Shown: positions 22,601 through 32,878 of the stretch, one piece after another
How positions within the stretch are numbered: the first letter of the stretch is position 1
Layout of the letters: each line of letters starts with the position of its first letter
NCBI GenBank assembly: GCA_905178155.1
Contig: CAJINV010000010.1
Span: 3,554,587 to 3,618,586, forward strand
Origin: Amoebophrya sp. A120
Lineage: Eukaryota > Sar > Dinophyceae > Syndiniales > Amoebophryaceae
Reading direction: 5' to 3'
DNA length: 64,000 bases
The notes under the pieces: model-generated
Seen by the model: the letters and a program-made list of their open reading frames with translations, nothing else
Database searches by the model: none
What the model was told of the DNA's origin: nothing
Program-made: the position numbers and the translations under genes

Positions 22601-25600
22601 TGGGAGTGGAAGTTGCACTAAAGCTTCCTCTTGAGCTGCGACTCCAAATTTCAATACTCAGGAATTGTCGTACTTCGCGATTTCTGCGTGACGAATGACC
22701 TTTTTCAAGCATGATATGACTGAGAAGTTATTATCTGTACCTAAAGCGACCGTTCGGTTTGGTCCGTCGACCGACCCGGAGATGTTCAACAACACACGTC
22801 GTTTATCCACGATAAAAATCGTTCCTGTGCGGGATTTGTGATGCTGATCGTACCAGCGGTAGAGGTGTTTGTGATGAAATTACTTTTGCTCTTCCTCCAA
22901 TACAGACCTCTACACTGATGCCATTTCAGCATGACAGATCGCACAAAATCAGTAGATTTTTTATCATGGATAAGCGCCCCACCGCGGCCATTCCGTCTTC
23001 TTGTACACCGCCGGTCGTCGCCAGTTCCAGTCGGACTTCGGGTCTGTAGTGCAGTTTGTGCATGACAGATCGAATCACTAATGCGATTTCTTGCATCACA
23101 AATTTTTATTCAGCCAGTGGATGCTTGCTTTTTCTTTTTCCCTACCTACGGTACGCTGCATGACAAACACATTTCCGCTTAACACGTCAATCGCATCACA
23201 AATCACAACTTCAACATAAACATCAATAAGCAAACAAATCAAGAAATACTTCCGTCGTTGGATTTCCACGTTCCCTGCAAATCGTTGTCGCCCTTGTAAT
23301 CCAACACCCACAAACTGCGGCTTCTCTCCTCGCTGAAGTAGAGCTTGATCGGGAACTCGTTCGGATCCACGACGGAAATCGTGCCAATCTGCATGTTGGA
23401 ATCGCCTCGGTAGACCTTAATTTGCCCGGTAGACTGCTCGACCCACACGTTGAGCACGTTGTCATAATCGTCCATCCAGTATGCATTGCAAATATCGTCC
23501 CTGGATGTCTGAAAACTTGTGTTGCGGATACTTGCATTGCAGACTGACTGCTGGTACGGAATGTTTGCATGAAAGTTTTCGTCGTGTAGTTTTCATTCGT
23601 ATTTAGCATCACAGACTGCCATATCCAGCACGACAAAAAAAACTTGCCAATCGTATTTCTGCATCACAAACCCTTGTTGTCCTTGACGTTTCGCATCACA
23701 AATCCACAGCACCCAGAAATATTTGCATTGCATATCCAGTACCCACGCAGGTTGTCCGCGATCCAGGTAGACTCGTCACGCGGCTTCGGCTTCGGCTTTG
23801 TGCGCTTGTTGCCCCCGGAACCCTTGTAGGTCTTACCGCCCCCCTTGCGACCCTTGCCGCCGGAACCACCTGATAGAAGAACATCGAGAAATATTAATTT
23901 TAATTTCATTTGTGAATCTTCCCGCATCACAAACTGAAAACTCCATCCCCCTTCCGCATTACAAAAACCTATATACGTTGCTGCTGCCACTGATCGGCGC
24001 CGTAGCCCTGATCCTTGGTCATGTTTCGTCGGTTCACGTTCTGCACGACGATCGCCTTCGCCGGTTCTGGCATCAACGTGGAGGGCAACCTGTTTTGATC
24101 ATTGATTGATAACATTTCATGTGCTGGTGCATCACAATCTGCTAGTACTTAACCAGACGTGCTGCTGTTGCTCGACGCACCAAAAAAACATCTCCATGAT
24201 TTCAAAAGAACTTCAATATCTTAATCAGGGCTGATCATCGTACAAAGTGGTTTTTCTTTTTCACGCACTCGACACAGTTTATGAAAGCAACTTTTTAGTA
24301 CCAAATCGCGGAGATTTTTGCATCGGGCGGCAGTCGGACGCTACCCCGTTCAATCCACTGCTTGCGGCTGTAGTTCTTCACCAACGCAACCGGCTTCAAC
24401 GCGCACTTACCTGGGTCACCCGGGACCAGTTGCACCCGGTAGCAGGCCACGGGGAGCTTGGGACGACCCTCCATCACATCATTGGTGTCGACTGTTGTTT
24501 GTTTTTTTATTTCCGTTTTTACGATTACATCTTCTTCCGGTAATTGTATGCCAACTACTGTGCACACGTAAATTCTTATATGGTGCCAACAACTATGCAA
24601 TACAAACATTTGTCCTAACTTAATACCCTGTCGGAACGCCGCTTTCTTGTCCACCTTCAGTGCCTTGTCCGTAAACGGCATCCGCAACGAAGACCCTTCG
24701 GACGAGGCCTTATCCAGAATGTCCTCCCACGGGTTCTTCTGTCCGTTCAGAGTCGGGTCTTCTCCCTTGTATCGAAAGGAAATAAAAGTGTTACAGTTGC
24801 ACACTCTCATGGAAGACCAGCAAGACAGACACCCTCTGTCATGCACGAAATGCTTGCCAGCCTCATTTCATGCGTGTAGTTTTCCCTTGTAGTTGTCTGC
24901 GCAACACAGGTTATTTGCTTTGCCATGTCGAGCAACTTTGTGATGCAGAAATTCCATATAGAAATGTGTAACTGTAACACGTTTTTCGTGCGATACCTTG
25001 TGCGCGTTGGCAAGTAACCGGTGCAGGGGACCGCACTGCTTCGACGCGACGAAGGCGAGGTTGGCGTTACGGATGGCTTTGGATTCGTGGGAGGAGACTA
25101 TCCTGAGCAAAAACGTCCCCATCCCCTAGTCAAGATGGCAATGATGCTAGACTCCTGTTTAGCTTGTTCAGCAGCATCACAGATCTAAATTATTATGCTG
25201 ATTGGAGCATTACAAATTCCAAAAAACGACTACAGAATGATTCTCATTGCGCTCCGCATGAGAAACATTTTGAGCGAGCAGAATTGCATGACAAACATGG
25301 GATGGGGACGTTTTTACATAGGATAGAGACGTGGAGTTCTTCCCAGATGAAGTGCAGGGAAATTTTGAACAGGTTGTACCTTTTCGCAAACCCGGACGAG
25401 GCGAACACGTTCACCAAAGTGCTGTCCAAGGCCTTGTCGCAGCCCAGGGCGTCTTGGGTGCGCCAGATGACACCGAGCACCGCGGCCTGGCAACGGATCA
25501 AGCACTCCATCCAAAGCTGTCATAGTTGTTGAAGAAGGGTTTTCAAGTTTGTGTTGCGGAAATGTCAGGAATGAAATGCATTTCTCATGCGGAATGCTAC

Positions 25601-26392
25601 ATAACAGGATCAAAAAATTGAAATTTGTCATGCGAAGCGATCAATACAGCATCGATAAAAAAACATCCATACCGCCTCAATTTCGGAGATTTCTTCCAGA
25701 CAGTTCACGTGCGGGAGCAAGACATCCACATCCTGGTAGTATTTGAAAACGGGTGTCGCCATCTCACACAGTGTCAACGGTTGCCGCTGCTGGTGGAAGT
25801 GGTCAATCGCGTCGTAAAGTCCCTCCAGATCCTCATCGTTTTTGCACTCCAGCTTACCGGACTTCGGAAGACTGTTTTTTATTTGAATTTGTGGGGACGA
25901 TGAAATCTTTGGTCGGAGTTCTAGTTCTTTTTCAACATGCAGAAGACCGTATGGTAAAACACTTTCTCATGCGGCTCAGCAAGAACATCGAGTTTTAACA
26001 TTCTTCTATGCAGAGAAACAACTTCTATACCGTGGGTCACGGTGGCCACACATCACACTGTGCGTAATCATGTGAGGATCCCAGCAGCCGAGCTTCCAGT
26101 ATGGAGCGAAGAAATTGGTGTTGAGTTTTTTTCGTGATTTGTCATGCTGAATTCGCATTTTGACAACTTCGATTTCTTTCATCTCTCATGCACAAATTAT
26201 AACCAGCGATTGAATTTTGCCTTTATTTCCAGGCCGTTTGTAGCCTTGTACCATGCATGACAGACATCATCATCATCATCACACTTTCCCCTTGATTTAT
26301 ATTCAGAAAAAAAAACTCACGCATCAACATTTCTGCCGGCATAGGTGCAGCTTCTGGCACATCTTCGTGTACTTCTCCTGTTGATCTGCCAT
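19623..26392 (-). CDS. Unknown protein of about 842 residues, 20 exons, 11 IEs, Gly/Pro/Gln-rich C-terminus
   Basis: Exons: 26392-26373 (tentative), 25871-25673, 25516-25326, 25098-24996, 24769-24627, 24491-24302, 24089-23977, 23869-23735, 23479-23250, 23043-22973, 22803-22741, 22617-22372, 22207-21995, 21731-21668, 21475-21428, 21216-21163, 20980-20841, 20530-20259, 19963-19929, 19677-19623. Eight GT-AG introns, eleven IEs. Residues 1-180 are helical (LWMECLIRCQAAVLGVIWRT). Next comes a Gly/Lys-rich basic linker (GKGRKGGGKTYKGSGG), then a tryptophan-rich probable beta domain (STWIADNLRGYW, SLWVLDYKGDNDLQGTWK). After that is an alpha/beta region (VPMACLAAATLGLRVCIDLG), and a Q/G/P/M-rich tail ending YGGGQQYR. 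One GT-AG junction (22741 to 22617) is off by one base in my model. Family not recognised; the tail suggests an RNP or condensate protein. Confidence 0.7.
19678..19928. mobile_element. Introner element IE-13, family A
   Basis: 251 bp; TATGCATTGCAAATATGTCT left, CCAGACATATTTGCACTTGA-type right end (one change, CCGGACCC). TSD GTGGC exact. Join reads QQP-PQAYY. Confidence 0.92.
19964..20258. mobile_element. Introner element IE-14, family B
   Basis: 295 bp; left TATCCTGAGCAAAAACGTCC, right GGGGACGTTTTTACAAAGGA then TA. Flanks CCGGA/CCGGG. Separates glycine/proline-rich exons. Confidence 0.9.
20531..20840. mobile_element. Introner element IE-15, family B (TATTACAGTG subtype)
   Basis: 310 bp; left TATTACAGTGAAAAATGCCC, right GGGGGCATTTTTCATTGTAA then TA. 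TSD GGTTG exact. Join reads KGGN-PQMGG. Confidence 0.92.
20981..21162. mobile_element. Introner element IE-16, family G
   Basis: 182 bp; left TATCGAAAAGAAAAAAGCTA, right TGGTGTAGCTTTTTCTACTG then TCATA. TSD CCGGT exact. Join reads QQPG-GQQQY. Confidence 0.9.
21217..21427. mobile_element. Introner element IE-17, family H (E-like)
   Basis: 211 bp; left TATCGTGAGAAAAAAGTGTT, right GTAAGACTTTTTTCCTGTGA then TA. TSD GTTCT exact. Join reads GGQN-PAIQD. Confidence 0.92.
21476..21667. mobile_element. Introner element IE-18, diverged A-like
   Basis: 192 bp; TATGCATTGCAAA left and TTTGCATTGCATA right, but it lacks the GGGTCTGG core of family A. Inner TIR GCACTAGG/GCGCTAGG region. Flanks CTTGT/ATTGT. 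Confidence 0.8.
21732..21994. mobile_element. Introner element IE-19, family A
   Basis: 263 bp; left TATCCACTGCAAACATGTCT, right CCAGACCCAGACATATCTGC then AATGCATA. Flanks CTGGC/GTGAC match at only three of five bases, so the insertion looks older. Confidence 0.85.
22804..22972. mobile_element. Introner element IE-20, family I
   Basis: 169 bp; left TATCCACGATAAAAATC, right GATTTTTTATCATGGATA. The flanking five bases do not match (TCGTT/AGCGC), yet removal of one flank keeps the frame (WGA-RVLL). Confidence 0.75.
23480..23734. mobile_element. Introner element IE-21, family A (diverged)
   Basis: 255 bp; left TATGCATTGCAAATATCGTC, right CCCAGAAATATTTGCATTGC then ATA. TSD TCCAG exact. Join reads GYWM-DDYDN. 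Confidence 0.9.
24770..24995. mobile_element. Introner element IE-22, family H
   Basis: 226 bp; left TATCGAAAGGAAATAAAAGT then GTTACAGTTGCACA, right TGTGTAACTGTAACACGTTT then TTCGTGCGATA. TSD CCTTG exact. Join reads AHKG-EDPTL. Confidence 0.92.
25099..25325. mobile_element. Introner element IE-23, family B
   Basis: 227 bp; left TATCCTGAGCAAAAACGTCC, right GGGGACGTTTTTACATAGGA then TA. TSD GAGAC exact. Join reads HVSS-HESKA. Confidence 0.92.
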
Positions 26393-27878
26393 TTTCGCGG
26401 TAGTTGTTTTGACAAGCTGCGTTTACGGTTACTAAAAGAACCTGGCTCGTCTTCACGACAAGCTTCAATGCAATAATGCAATAGGAGTTATTTGCTCACG
26501 ACCAGCTTTCAATAAGTACCAATAGAAGACACGACGGACCTCTAGAAGAAGTAGAAGTAGTACAGGAAAAACTATTTCACAATTATCTCTAATCTCGCCT
26601 AAGAAATTATCTGAAACCGAGCCGCGATGCGACTGGTTGTGTTCGAAGTTTTATTTCGTTGGATAAAGGTTCGATTATGTCTTCACCAAAATTGTGAGAT
26701 TCTTCGCAGCGTAGAGAGCCTGTCCTGAATCAGTTATGAAGAAGCTCGTAGTTGTGATTATCGAAGGTGAAACAGTTTAGTCGCGTTTTGCTTTCGTCCG
26801 AGCAGGTCGTGGTGGCTTATATTTCTAAAAGACACGTCGCGGTTCTGGTTATCAAAAGAATGTCGCGTGTCGGGAAAGGTAGAGAAATGCCAAAAAAGTT
26901 GACGAACAAGATCTTCTTCTGGTTGGAAAATGGTCAATGGTACAGTTTCAGAAAAAAGACAAATCGAAGGACCTGGGGAGGAAAAATTGGGTTTGCCATG
27001 CAATAGAAAATGCAAACAAAAAATATACGGGATCGCAAGTCACAAAATGTGCGAACTGCAATGCGTTCCCTGCTCTTTGAAATGAATCTACTTTGCTGCC
27101 ACTTTCAACTTTGTGCAATTCACTTTTGCGTTGTGTGCGCATCTTTGAGCAGTTCACTTTTGTTCTTTTGGTTCCTCTCTCGCACGCGGCACGGCCGCAC
27201 GGATGGGCTAGTTTCAAATATGCCTGTACAAATACTCACTTTATCGCTCGCGCGGAGAAAAAGACACCATGCTACCAGCACACGGCTGCGAAATTCTAAA
27301 TCAAGTGTGGCACTTCTGTAGAACTGGGTCGTGAGAGATGATCTTCATGCCCGGGCAGAGCAAATCCAAAATCGGTCGTGCTGTGTAAAATAAATCAGGA
27401 AACTATCGGTAAATCCACCCAGTACTAACTGAAGGATCTCTTGCGGTTCTTCGTGCGTTGCTGCCCATCGTGGGTCGTGTAAAATTGATAGGGATCATTT
27501 TTGTGCAGGACTAAAAATTGCTCGCATAGTACTACAACGAACCTAAAAGTACACTGATCTTTTATCGGCAAAAGATCTATCTTTGAAGAAAGCCAAATAG
27601 TGAGTCAACAGCGCCGCATGGCGCTTGTTTTCTTCGAAATCACTCTCTTGCAGTATGTACGTTCTTTCTACGAAGCGTGGCAGTGTGTTTCAATTGCGCT
27701 TTTCAGAGCGAAGCGACGTTTCATTATTTGCTCTTTTCAGGGCGAAGTTTTCGAGGCCCAGGACCATTCCTCGCTGTACTAAATCCTCGACCTTGGAGTA
27801 AGTACTGAGTAAAGAAACACCACGGATTCAGGGCGTAAGTGTTGCTGAGCATTAAAATCACCTTGATCTACCGTAATA
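26393..27878. other. Intergenic spacer, no gene recognised
   Basis: Between the start of the 842-residue gene and the 3' end of the 189-residue gene (co-oriented). Short frames on both strands carry no recognisable feature and no IE ends were found. Confidence 0.5.
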
Positions 27879-29521
27879 TCACCCGATGTGATTCAGAATC
27901 TCTTTCGAGTGGTCCGCGGAACTGGCAACGCGTTTCCGCTCCTATTGCAATGAAAAACGCCCCCACCCCATAATCTCCTGGCAGCATTTGTATTGCAAAG
28001 CTTTCCAATGGAAATATTCCTCCTCCTGCATGTTTCAGCATCACAAATTTTCAATGCTGAATAGCTAACATTTGCGTTGCACAAGACCCTAGCAACAGCC
28101 GGGCCTGCCATGTAAGAGTTTCTTGCTCACCTAGATGCTGCATCAGAAAGACTCATAGTTGTCCTTTCATGCAAGACAAAAAGTTTCCATTGGGAAACTT
28201 TGCATCACAAATTTTTGCAACATCCCGGGTGGGGACATTTTTCCCTTTGATAGCTCCGCGGCGTTGGTCGCTTCCAAGGCTTTGATCTGCTTGGACTCTG
28301 CTAACAAGTCGTTGAACAGGTGGCTGGCCTTTATAACGTGCTCATGTGTTACAATCTCAAATGCTACGAATAGAAGAATTCCGATTTTGTCTAGCATGAA
28401 CAACACGAGAAAGCCACAGAGGGCTCCGCTTTCCGCAATACCAATTTCGCCAGATAATTCTCATGGGGTTTGGACCTCCGGAACTTGTCATGCGTAATCC
28501 TATGACGGTAGGCGAGACAATGCTCTCTTTGCATCACAAGTTTGCATTTCTATTGTAACACTAGAGATTGTAACGTTTGAGCTGGTCATAGCCTTGTCCA
28601 AGGCTTTCTCACTCGCGATGACCACCTCCTCCCGCTTTTTCTGGAACGGTATGAGGTTGCACAATTAACTCTTCCTTTGCTGTATTTGTCATGCAGAAGT
28701 GCAACTCCAGCTGTTACCCTGTAGCTGCGAGCTGTACGCTATTGCATGACAAGCTTCACCCCAGCAAAGAGCAGTCACTGCGATCGTCTCTACTGTGGGG
28801 CCTTTCCGATACAACTGCTGCACTTCTGCCGGTGTTGCAAATCATCCTGTTCCTACGTTTACAAATCCAGCGGGAAGGAGAAATTGCTGTGCATTATCAT
28901 AAAATCCGAAATTGTTTCTGCGATGTCTGACAGCTCGGAGAACGCGGTGGCTTTGCTATGCTAGAAAATATTTTCTTTGCTAGAATCGACGAGGATGCTA
29001 CTTTTTCAACATGTACAAGTTTCCGACATGTTGCTTACAGTCATGCACGGAGGTAGAATAACCTGCTACCTAGCACCCGCTCACACTGCACCGCGCCTGA
29101 GAAATTGCGCACCACCCCATTACAAACTTCGCTAACAATCATGTCTCCTCGATGCTACTAGCAGTACCAAAACATTTTATTTCCCACGATACTTCTGGCT
29201 CTTTCCGCTTTTCGGTGCGTTCTGCATTTGCTCGGCGATTTCTGCTTTCAGGTCGTTGAGATCGTCGTAGACCGCGGCGATTGGGAGTGGCCACGATGCG
29301 GTGGTGATTGTAAACAACAGGAGCTTGGTGAATCGACGACATGAAGTCCTCGTGCTTCTGAAACAAGTATCTGGTCGGGATGTTGCGCGCTCTGCTTCTC
29401 CGGTAGAAGTATAGCCCCCCGCTTTAACGAGCTCTCCTTCCGCATTGTGCCGGCTTCCGCTTTCTGGTCTCCGTGGCTCTTTGTAGCTGCTGCTTGCTGT
29501 GGAAACAGCACCTGGGCGCAT
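27879..29521 (-). CDS. Small helical/coiled-coil protein, about 189 residues, three IEs
   Basis: Exons 29521-29193, 28955-28902, 28649-28591, 28331-28253, 27942-27879; one GT-AG intron (donor GTATCG) and three IEs; joined total is 190 codons with TGA at 27879. The C-terminal ~110 residues are charged helix (VYDDLNDLKAEIAEQMQN; ATAFSELSDIAETISDFQKK; REEVVIASEKALDKASHLFN; LLAESKQIKALEATNAAERK). The N-terminal ~85 residues are basic and less convincing; a hidden intron there is possible because all three frames are open. No family recognised; a t-SNARE-like or cytoskeletal helix is only a guess. Confidence 0.65.
27943..28252. mobile_element. Introner element IE-24, family B (TATTGCAATG subtype)
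   Basis: 310 bp; left TATTGCAATGAAAAACGCCC, right GGGGACATTTTTCCCTTTGA then TA. TSD GCTCC exact. Join reads NAAE-RKRVA. Confidence 0.92.
28332..28590. mobile_element. Introner element IE-25, family J
   Basis: 259 bp; left TATAACGTGCTCATGTGTTA then CAATCTCAA, right GAGATTGTAACGTTTGAGCT then GGTCATA. TSD GCCTT exact. Join reads ALDKA-SHLFN. Confidence 0.9.
28650..28901. mobile_element. Introner element IE-26, family K
   Basis: 252 bp; left TATGAGGTTGCACAATTAAC, right GAGAAATTGCTGTGCATTAT then CATA (diverged TIR). Flanks AACGG/AAATC do not match well, but five-base removal keeps frame (SDF-QKKRE). The least certain family. Confidence 0.7.
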
Positions 29522-29773
29522 TGTTTTGCTCTATTCTGAATGTACTATTTTAGAAAGTTTCATTTCCGGCATCTCTTTTTTAACCTGGTGCATCATCAGC
29601 GATGAGTCACGATGCTGTAAGTTCAACACCATAACATCGGTGGCAAATATCTTCTTGCACCTGATAGACACAACGTTCCCTCGGTGATTCCATCATTCGA
29701 TTTTTTTCACCGACTATTTTTTTCTACAAATCGGGGCACTACAAGCATCTACGACTGTCCTCGCGATTACAAA

Positions 29774-31273
29774 CTACGCATCCTCTAGTAGAATCAAGTC
29801 ATGATCCACAGAAGACACACAGCTGGCGTAAAGCGTTCCACCTTGCCGCGCCTGCCTCGCCGCAAGTACTTCTTTCGCAGCGACTTGCAACGCCTTAAAG
29901 CGTCGAATTTTCATTTTGGCTCTCTTGAAAAGAGCCATATTTTTCGACGCAATGGCACGCACAACCACTTGCTTTTAGTTCATATGCGCAGAAAAAGTAG
30001 TGCAAGTTTTTCTTGGGTATCAATGAAGCGCGATCGTCACATGTCTCTCTTCATAATTCCACCTCCCCAAATTTCACCATGGCCACCATTCCCAGCCACA
30101 CCGTCTCCCGAAAAATCCACCGAAATTCGTTGTCCGTGCCGCGCCGCATGAGAAACACCGCCTTGTGCAATAGACAAAGAACCGCGAGGAGAAAAATCGC
30201 TGTCCAGGAAATCGCTGTGCTTGCTGAGAAAACAAGCTTCAAGACCACACCGGCGAGTAAGCAGGCTCGGAGACCTTTGTCGATCGCCCGCACGTACTGC
30301 AGCATGGGGACGGTTGCGCGTGCCGGCTTCCAGTAGAGAATACCTTGGTTGGTTTTTTGGAAAAGTAGTCGAAATGGCATTTACTTTTGCGAGTCATGCA
30401 ATACAATTTGGGTGCAACATGCGGCTCATGCATGACAAAAAACATTCCGGTTCCGTACCGTCCAGGACGAGCTCCGGCGTGAAGGGGTAGCTTCCGAGTT
30501 CCCGCCGCTGTATGGAGGGCGAATTGAGATTTTTGGTCTGGAATTCATGTATCTGCAACAGCGAAACGCATTTTTTTTTTTAGTCATGCACCAGGCGATG
30601 AAAGTCATGCAAAAGAAAATTTCAATGGGAATGCAATTGCTGTCATCTCGGAAACAACTCAAAATGGCGACGCACAGCTGCTACGTCGTACATGCACAAT
30701 TGAGTTTAATACGCAAAAAAATCGAGCACCCTTTCATACAAGCCGCTAGTGTGGCCTATGCAGATGAAAAATCAGCAGCGGTAGTAGACGACAGGTTCTT
30801 TTCACATTTCCAGCTCGGAATGGAGTTCTCTGCATGATGACAAACTAAGCCCAGTAAAACTGTCTTCCTCTACGAAACCACAACTCAGTGATACCCCGCC
30901 ATGACAAACACCAGCGAACTTGCATTTTTCTCTCCGATACCACTAGTAGGTGATACCCCGCCAGCGGCAGCACCAGCAGCACGAGGAAGGGCACCCGGAG
31001 AAGCAAGCCCCAGCAGATGCTCCACACCAGCACGGGCGCGAGTAAGGCGTCGGTCAAGTACCGGGTTCGGTGGAGCGTTTCTAGCATCTTCGCCTGCGTG
31101 TAGATGTTTTTCTCCGGTAATACCGTCGTAAGTAGTGTCACTCCTATCTGGTACGCCCCACTCATCGCCAGGGGGAGTTGTCTTCCGCGCTGCTGGTACA
31201 AGAACACCCACCCGCCACCGAGCAGGAGTAAGAGCAAAACGGCCGGGAGTTTCCGGGCGATGGAAGTCGTCAT
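29774..31273 (-). CDS. Multi-pass membrane protein, 301 residues, no IEs
   Basis: Exons 31273-30941, 30552-30459, 30343-30063, 29971-29774; three introns, donors GTATCG, GTACGG and GTGGAA, giving 302 codons in phase. The N-terminus has a signal-anchor-like helix (KLPAVLLLLLLGGGWVFLY). More hydrophobic segments follow: APVLVWSICWGLLLRVPFLV and LLVLPLAGYHLLV in exon 1, ACLLAGVVLKLVF and AISWTAIFLLAVLCLLHKAV in exon 3. The C-terminus is basic then acidic (LFKRAKMKIRRFK ... LILLEDA). Five or so membrane spans; family not recognised. It contrasts with its neighbours in having only GT-AG introns. Confidence 0.65.
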
Positions 31274-32878
31274 GCTGGTGCTGTCCTTTCGGGATTTGTC
31301 TTGTCGCTAGCTGGTACTACAAGAGGGATGAACCGTCATCTTTTGTGCACCTCCATGGGATCGCGCCTTCAGTACAGTCACTACGAGCGGGAAGACTTGT
31401 TGTGCTAGAACATCCTACTTCTAGGCTGCTGTAGTACACCGGAGCTGCATTGCGAATTTTGCCTGGTGAAATGTTGAAATCGCTCACTGCGCAACAGATC
31501 TGGACCGATCATCGGCTGTGATGTGGATCGACGTCAGCAGCGGGAAAAAAGCGCTGTCAAAGAGCGATATTTGAGAACTTCTCATGCGGAAGAAAGCTAA
31601 ATTCTGAAGACGGTGCGTAGCTGGTCCGGTTTTCACGATCTTGGAAAGTCAAACAGAGTAGAAGATCAGTACATAACGAAAAGGAGAACGGCATGGAGGA
31701 ACAATTCCAAACACGATAAAGATGAGAAAAAAACGAATTTGCTTAACCGCCTATTCCGTAGGAACAAAGAAACAAAAACGCCACGACTGAACACCCGAAG
31801 GGCCGTTGCTGCTCCTTTGCGGGCGAGAGACGGTAGAAACGAGCGACGACAGAAACGGTCACTCTTGGTTGCTGCACTTATTTTTTCGGACCGGGGGCGG
31901 CCTCTGTTCCGTAGTTACAAGAGTCGTTTGTTGATTTTTCAGGTTCTGTGCGAGTCCTCTCCACTCCACCCCTACACGGTTGTTCACAAAAGCTGGTCGT
32001 GGAGAAGCGGTGCCAGCACTAACCAGCTGCTTCTCCTTTCTGCGCCTCCTCTCTGGTCGTGCTACCAGTTGTAGCAGTGTGCGCCAGCTCGGAACCCCGC
32101 CTGCAGCAGGGGTACTGCTGCCGTGTTTCGGGGAGAAGTAAATCTCGAGCAACTCTAGTACAACATGGGGGCTGACAAGTTTAGATGAAGTCTTCTTTTC
32201 AGGTTTCTCAGATGAAATTATTTCTTTTGCCGAAAAAGGAATTAAAGTTGTGAAAAATTCTTTGAAACATAATGGTCTCTATCCGGTATATTTTCAACCA
32301 CGCCGTACTAAGCGACGCTTGCATAAAAGAGAGTTCTTGTTGATGAAAAGTGGATAAAAGATTTCTCAAAAATTCAGATTACTTCGACGGAATCAAAGTC
32401 ATAGGACAATTGCAAAAAAGTGTTGCAAAGTAAACTAGTTAATTGATGCATGAAAACAGAAACGAAAAAACAGTCTTTTGCTACGTGAAAACGAAATCTT
32501 TCGGATAGGCTAAATTCATACAAACAATAGTTTTTCATGGTCGTACCTCGTAAACAAAATTTGGAATAACGAAAAAAAGATAAACAATCTCCTGCACTGG
32601 CTCTTTCCCGCCATATAATTTAGCAGCCTCGCTAGATACCATTTCTCCTACGGCGGTCTGATAAGCGTTCTGAGTGGCGGTCTGCAGAGAGCGTGTTTCA
32701 GCGCTTTCAGCGCTTGCCTTTTCCCTCACTCAGCAGACACTCCGCTTCGTTGTCGGAGAGGCGTATCAAACCAAAAAGTGTAAATGGCCTCAACGGAAGG
32801 CGTTTATGCTGGTGCGGATGACAGTCAAGGCAACATCATTTTGTCCCGGTGAACCTCTCACTGCAGTTAATGCCTCTG
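31274..32878. other. Spacer with weak open frames, no gene recognised
   Basis: Plus-strand frame 31613-32074 (basic, 153 codons) and minus-strand frame 32535-32729 are open. The minus frame (SAESAETRSLQTATQNAYQT...) has protein-like composition and could be a downstream exon of the 32879 gene. I cannot support either as a gene. Confidence 0.35.
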
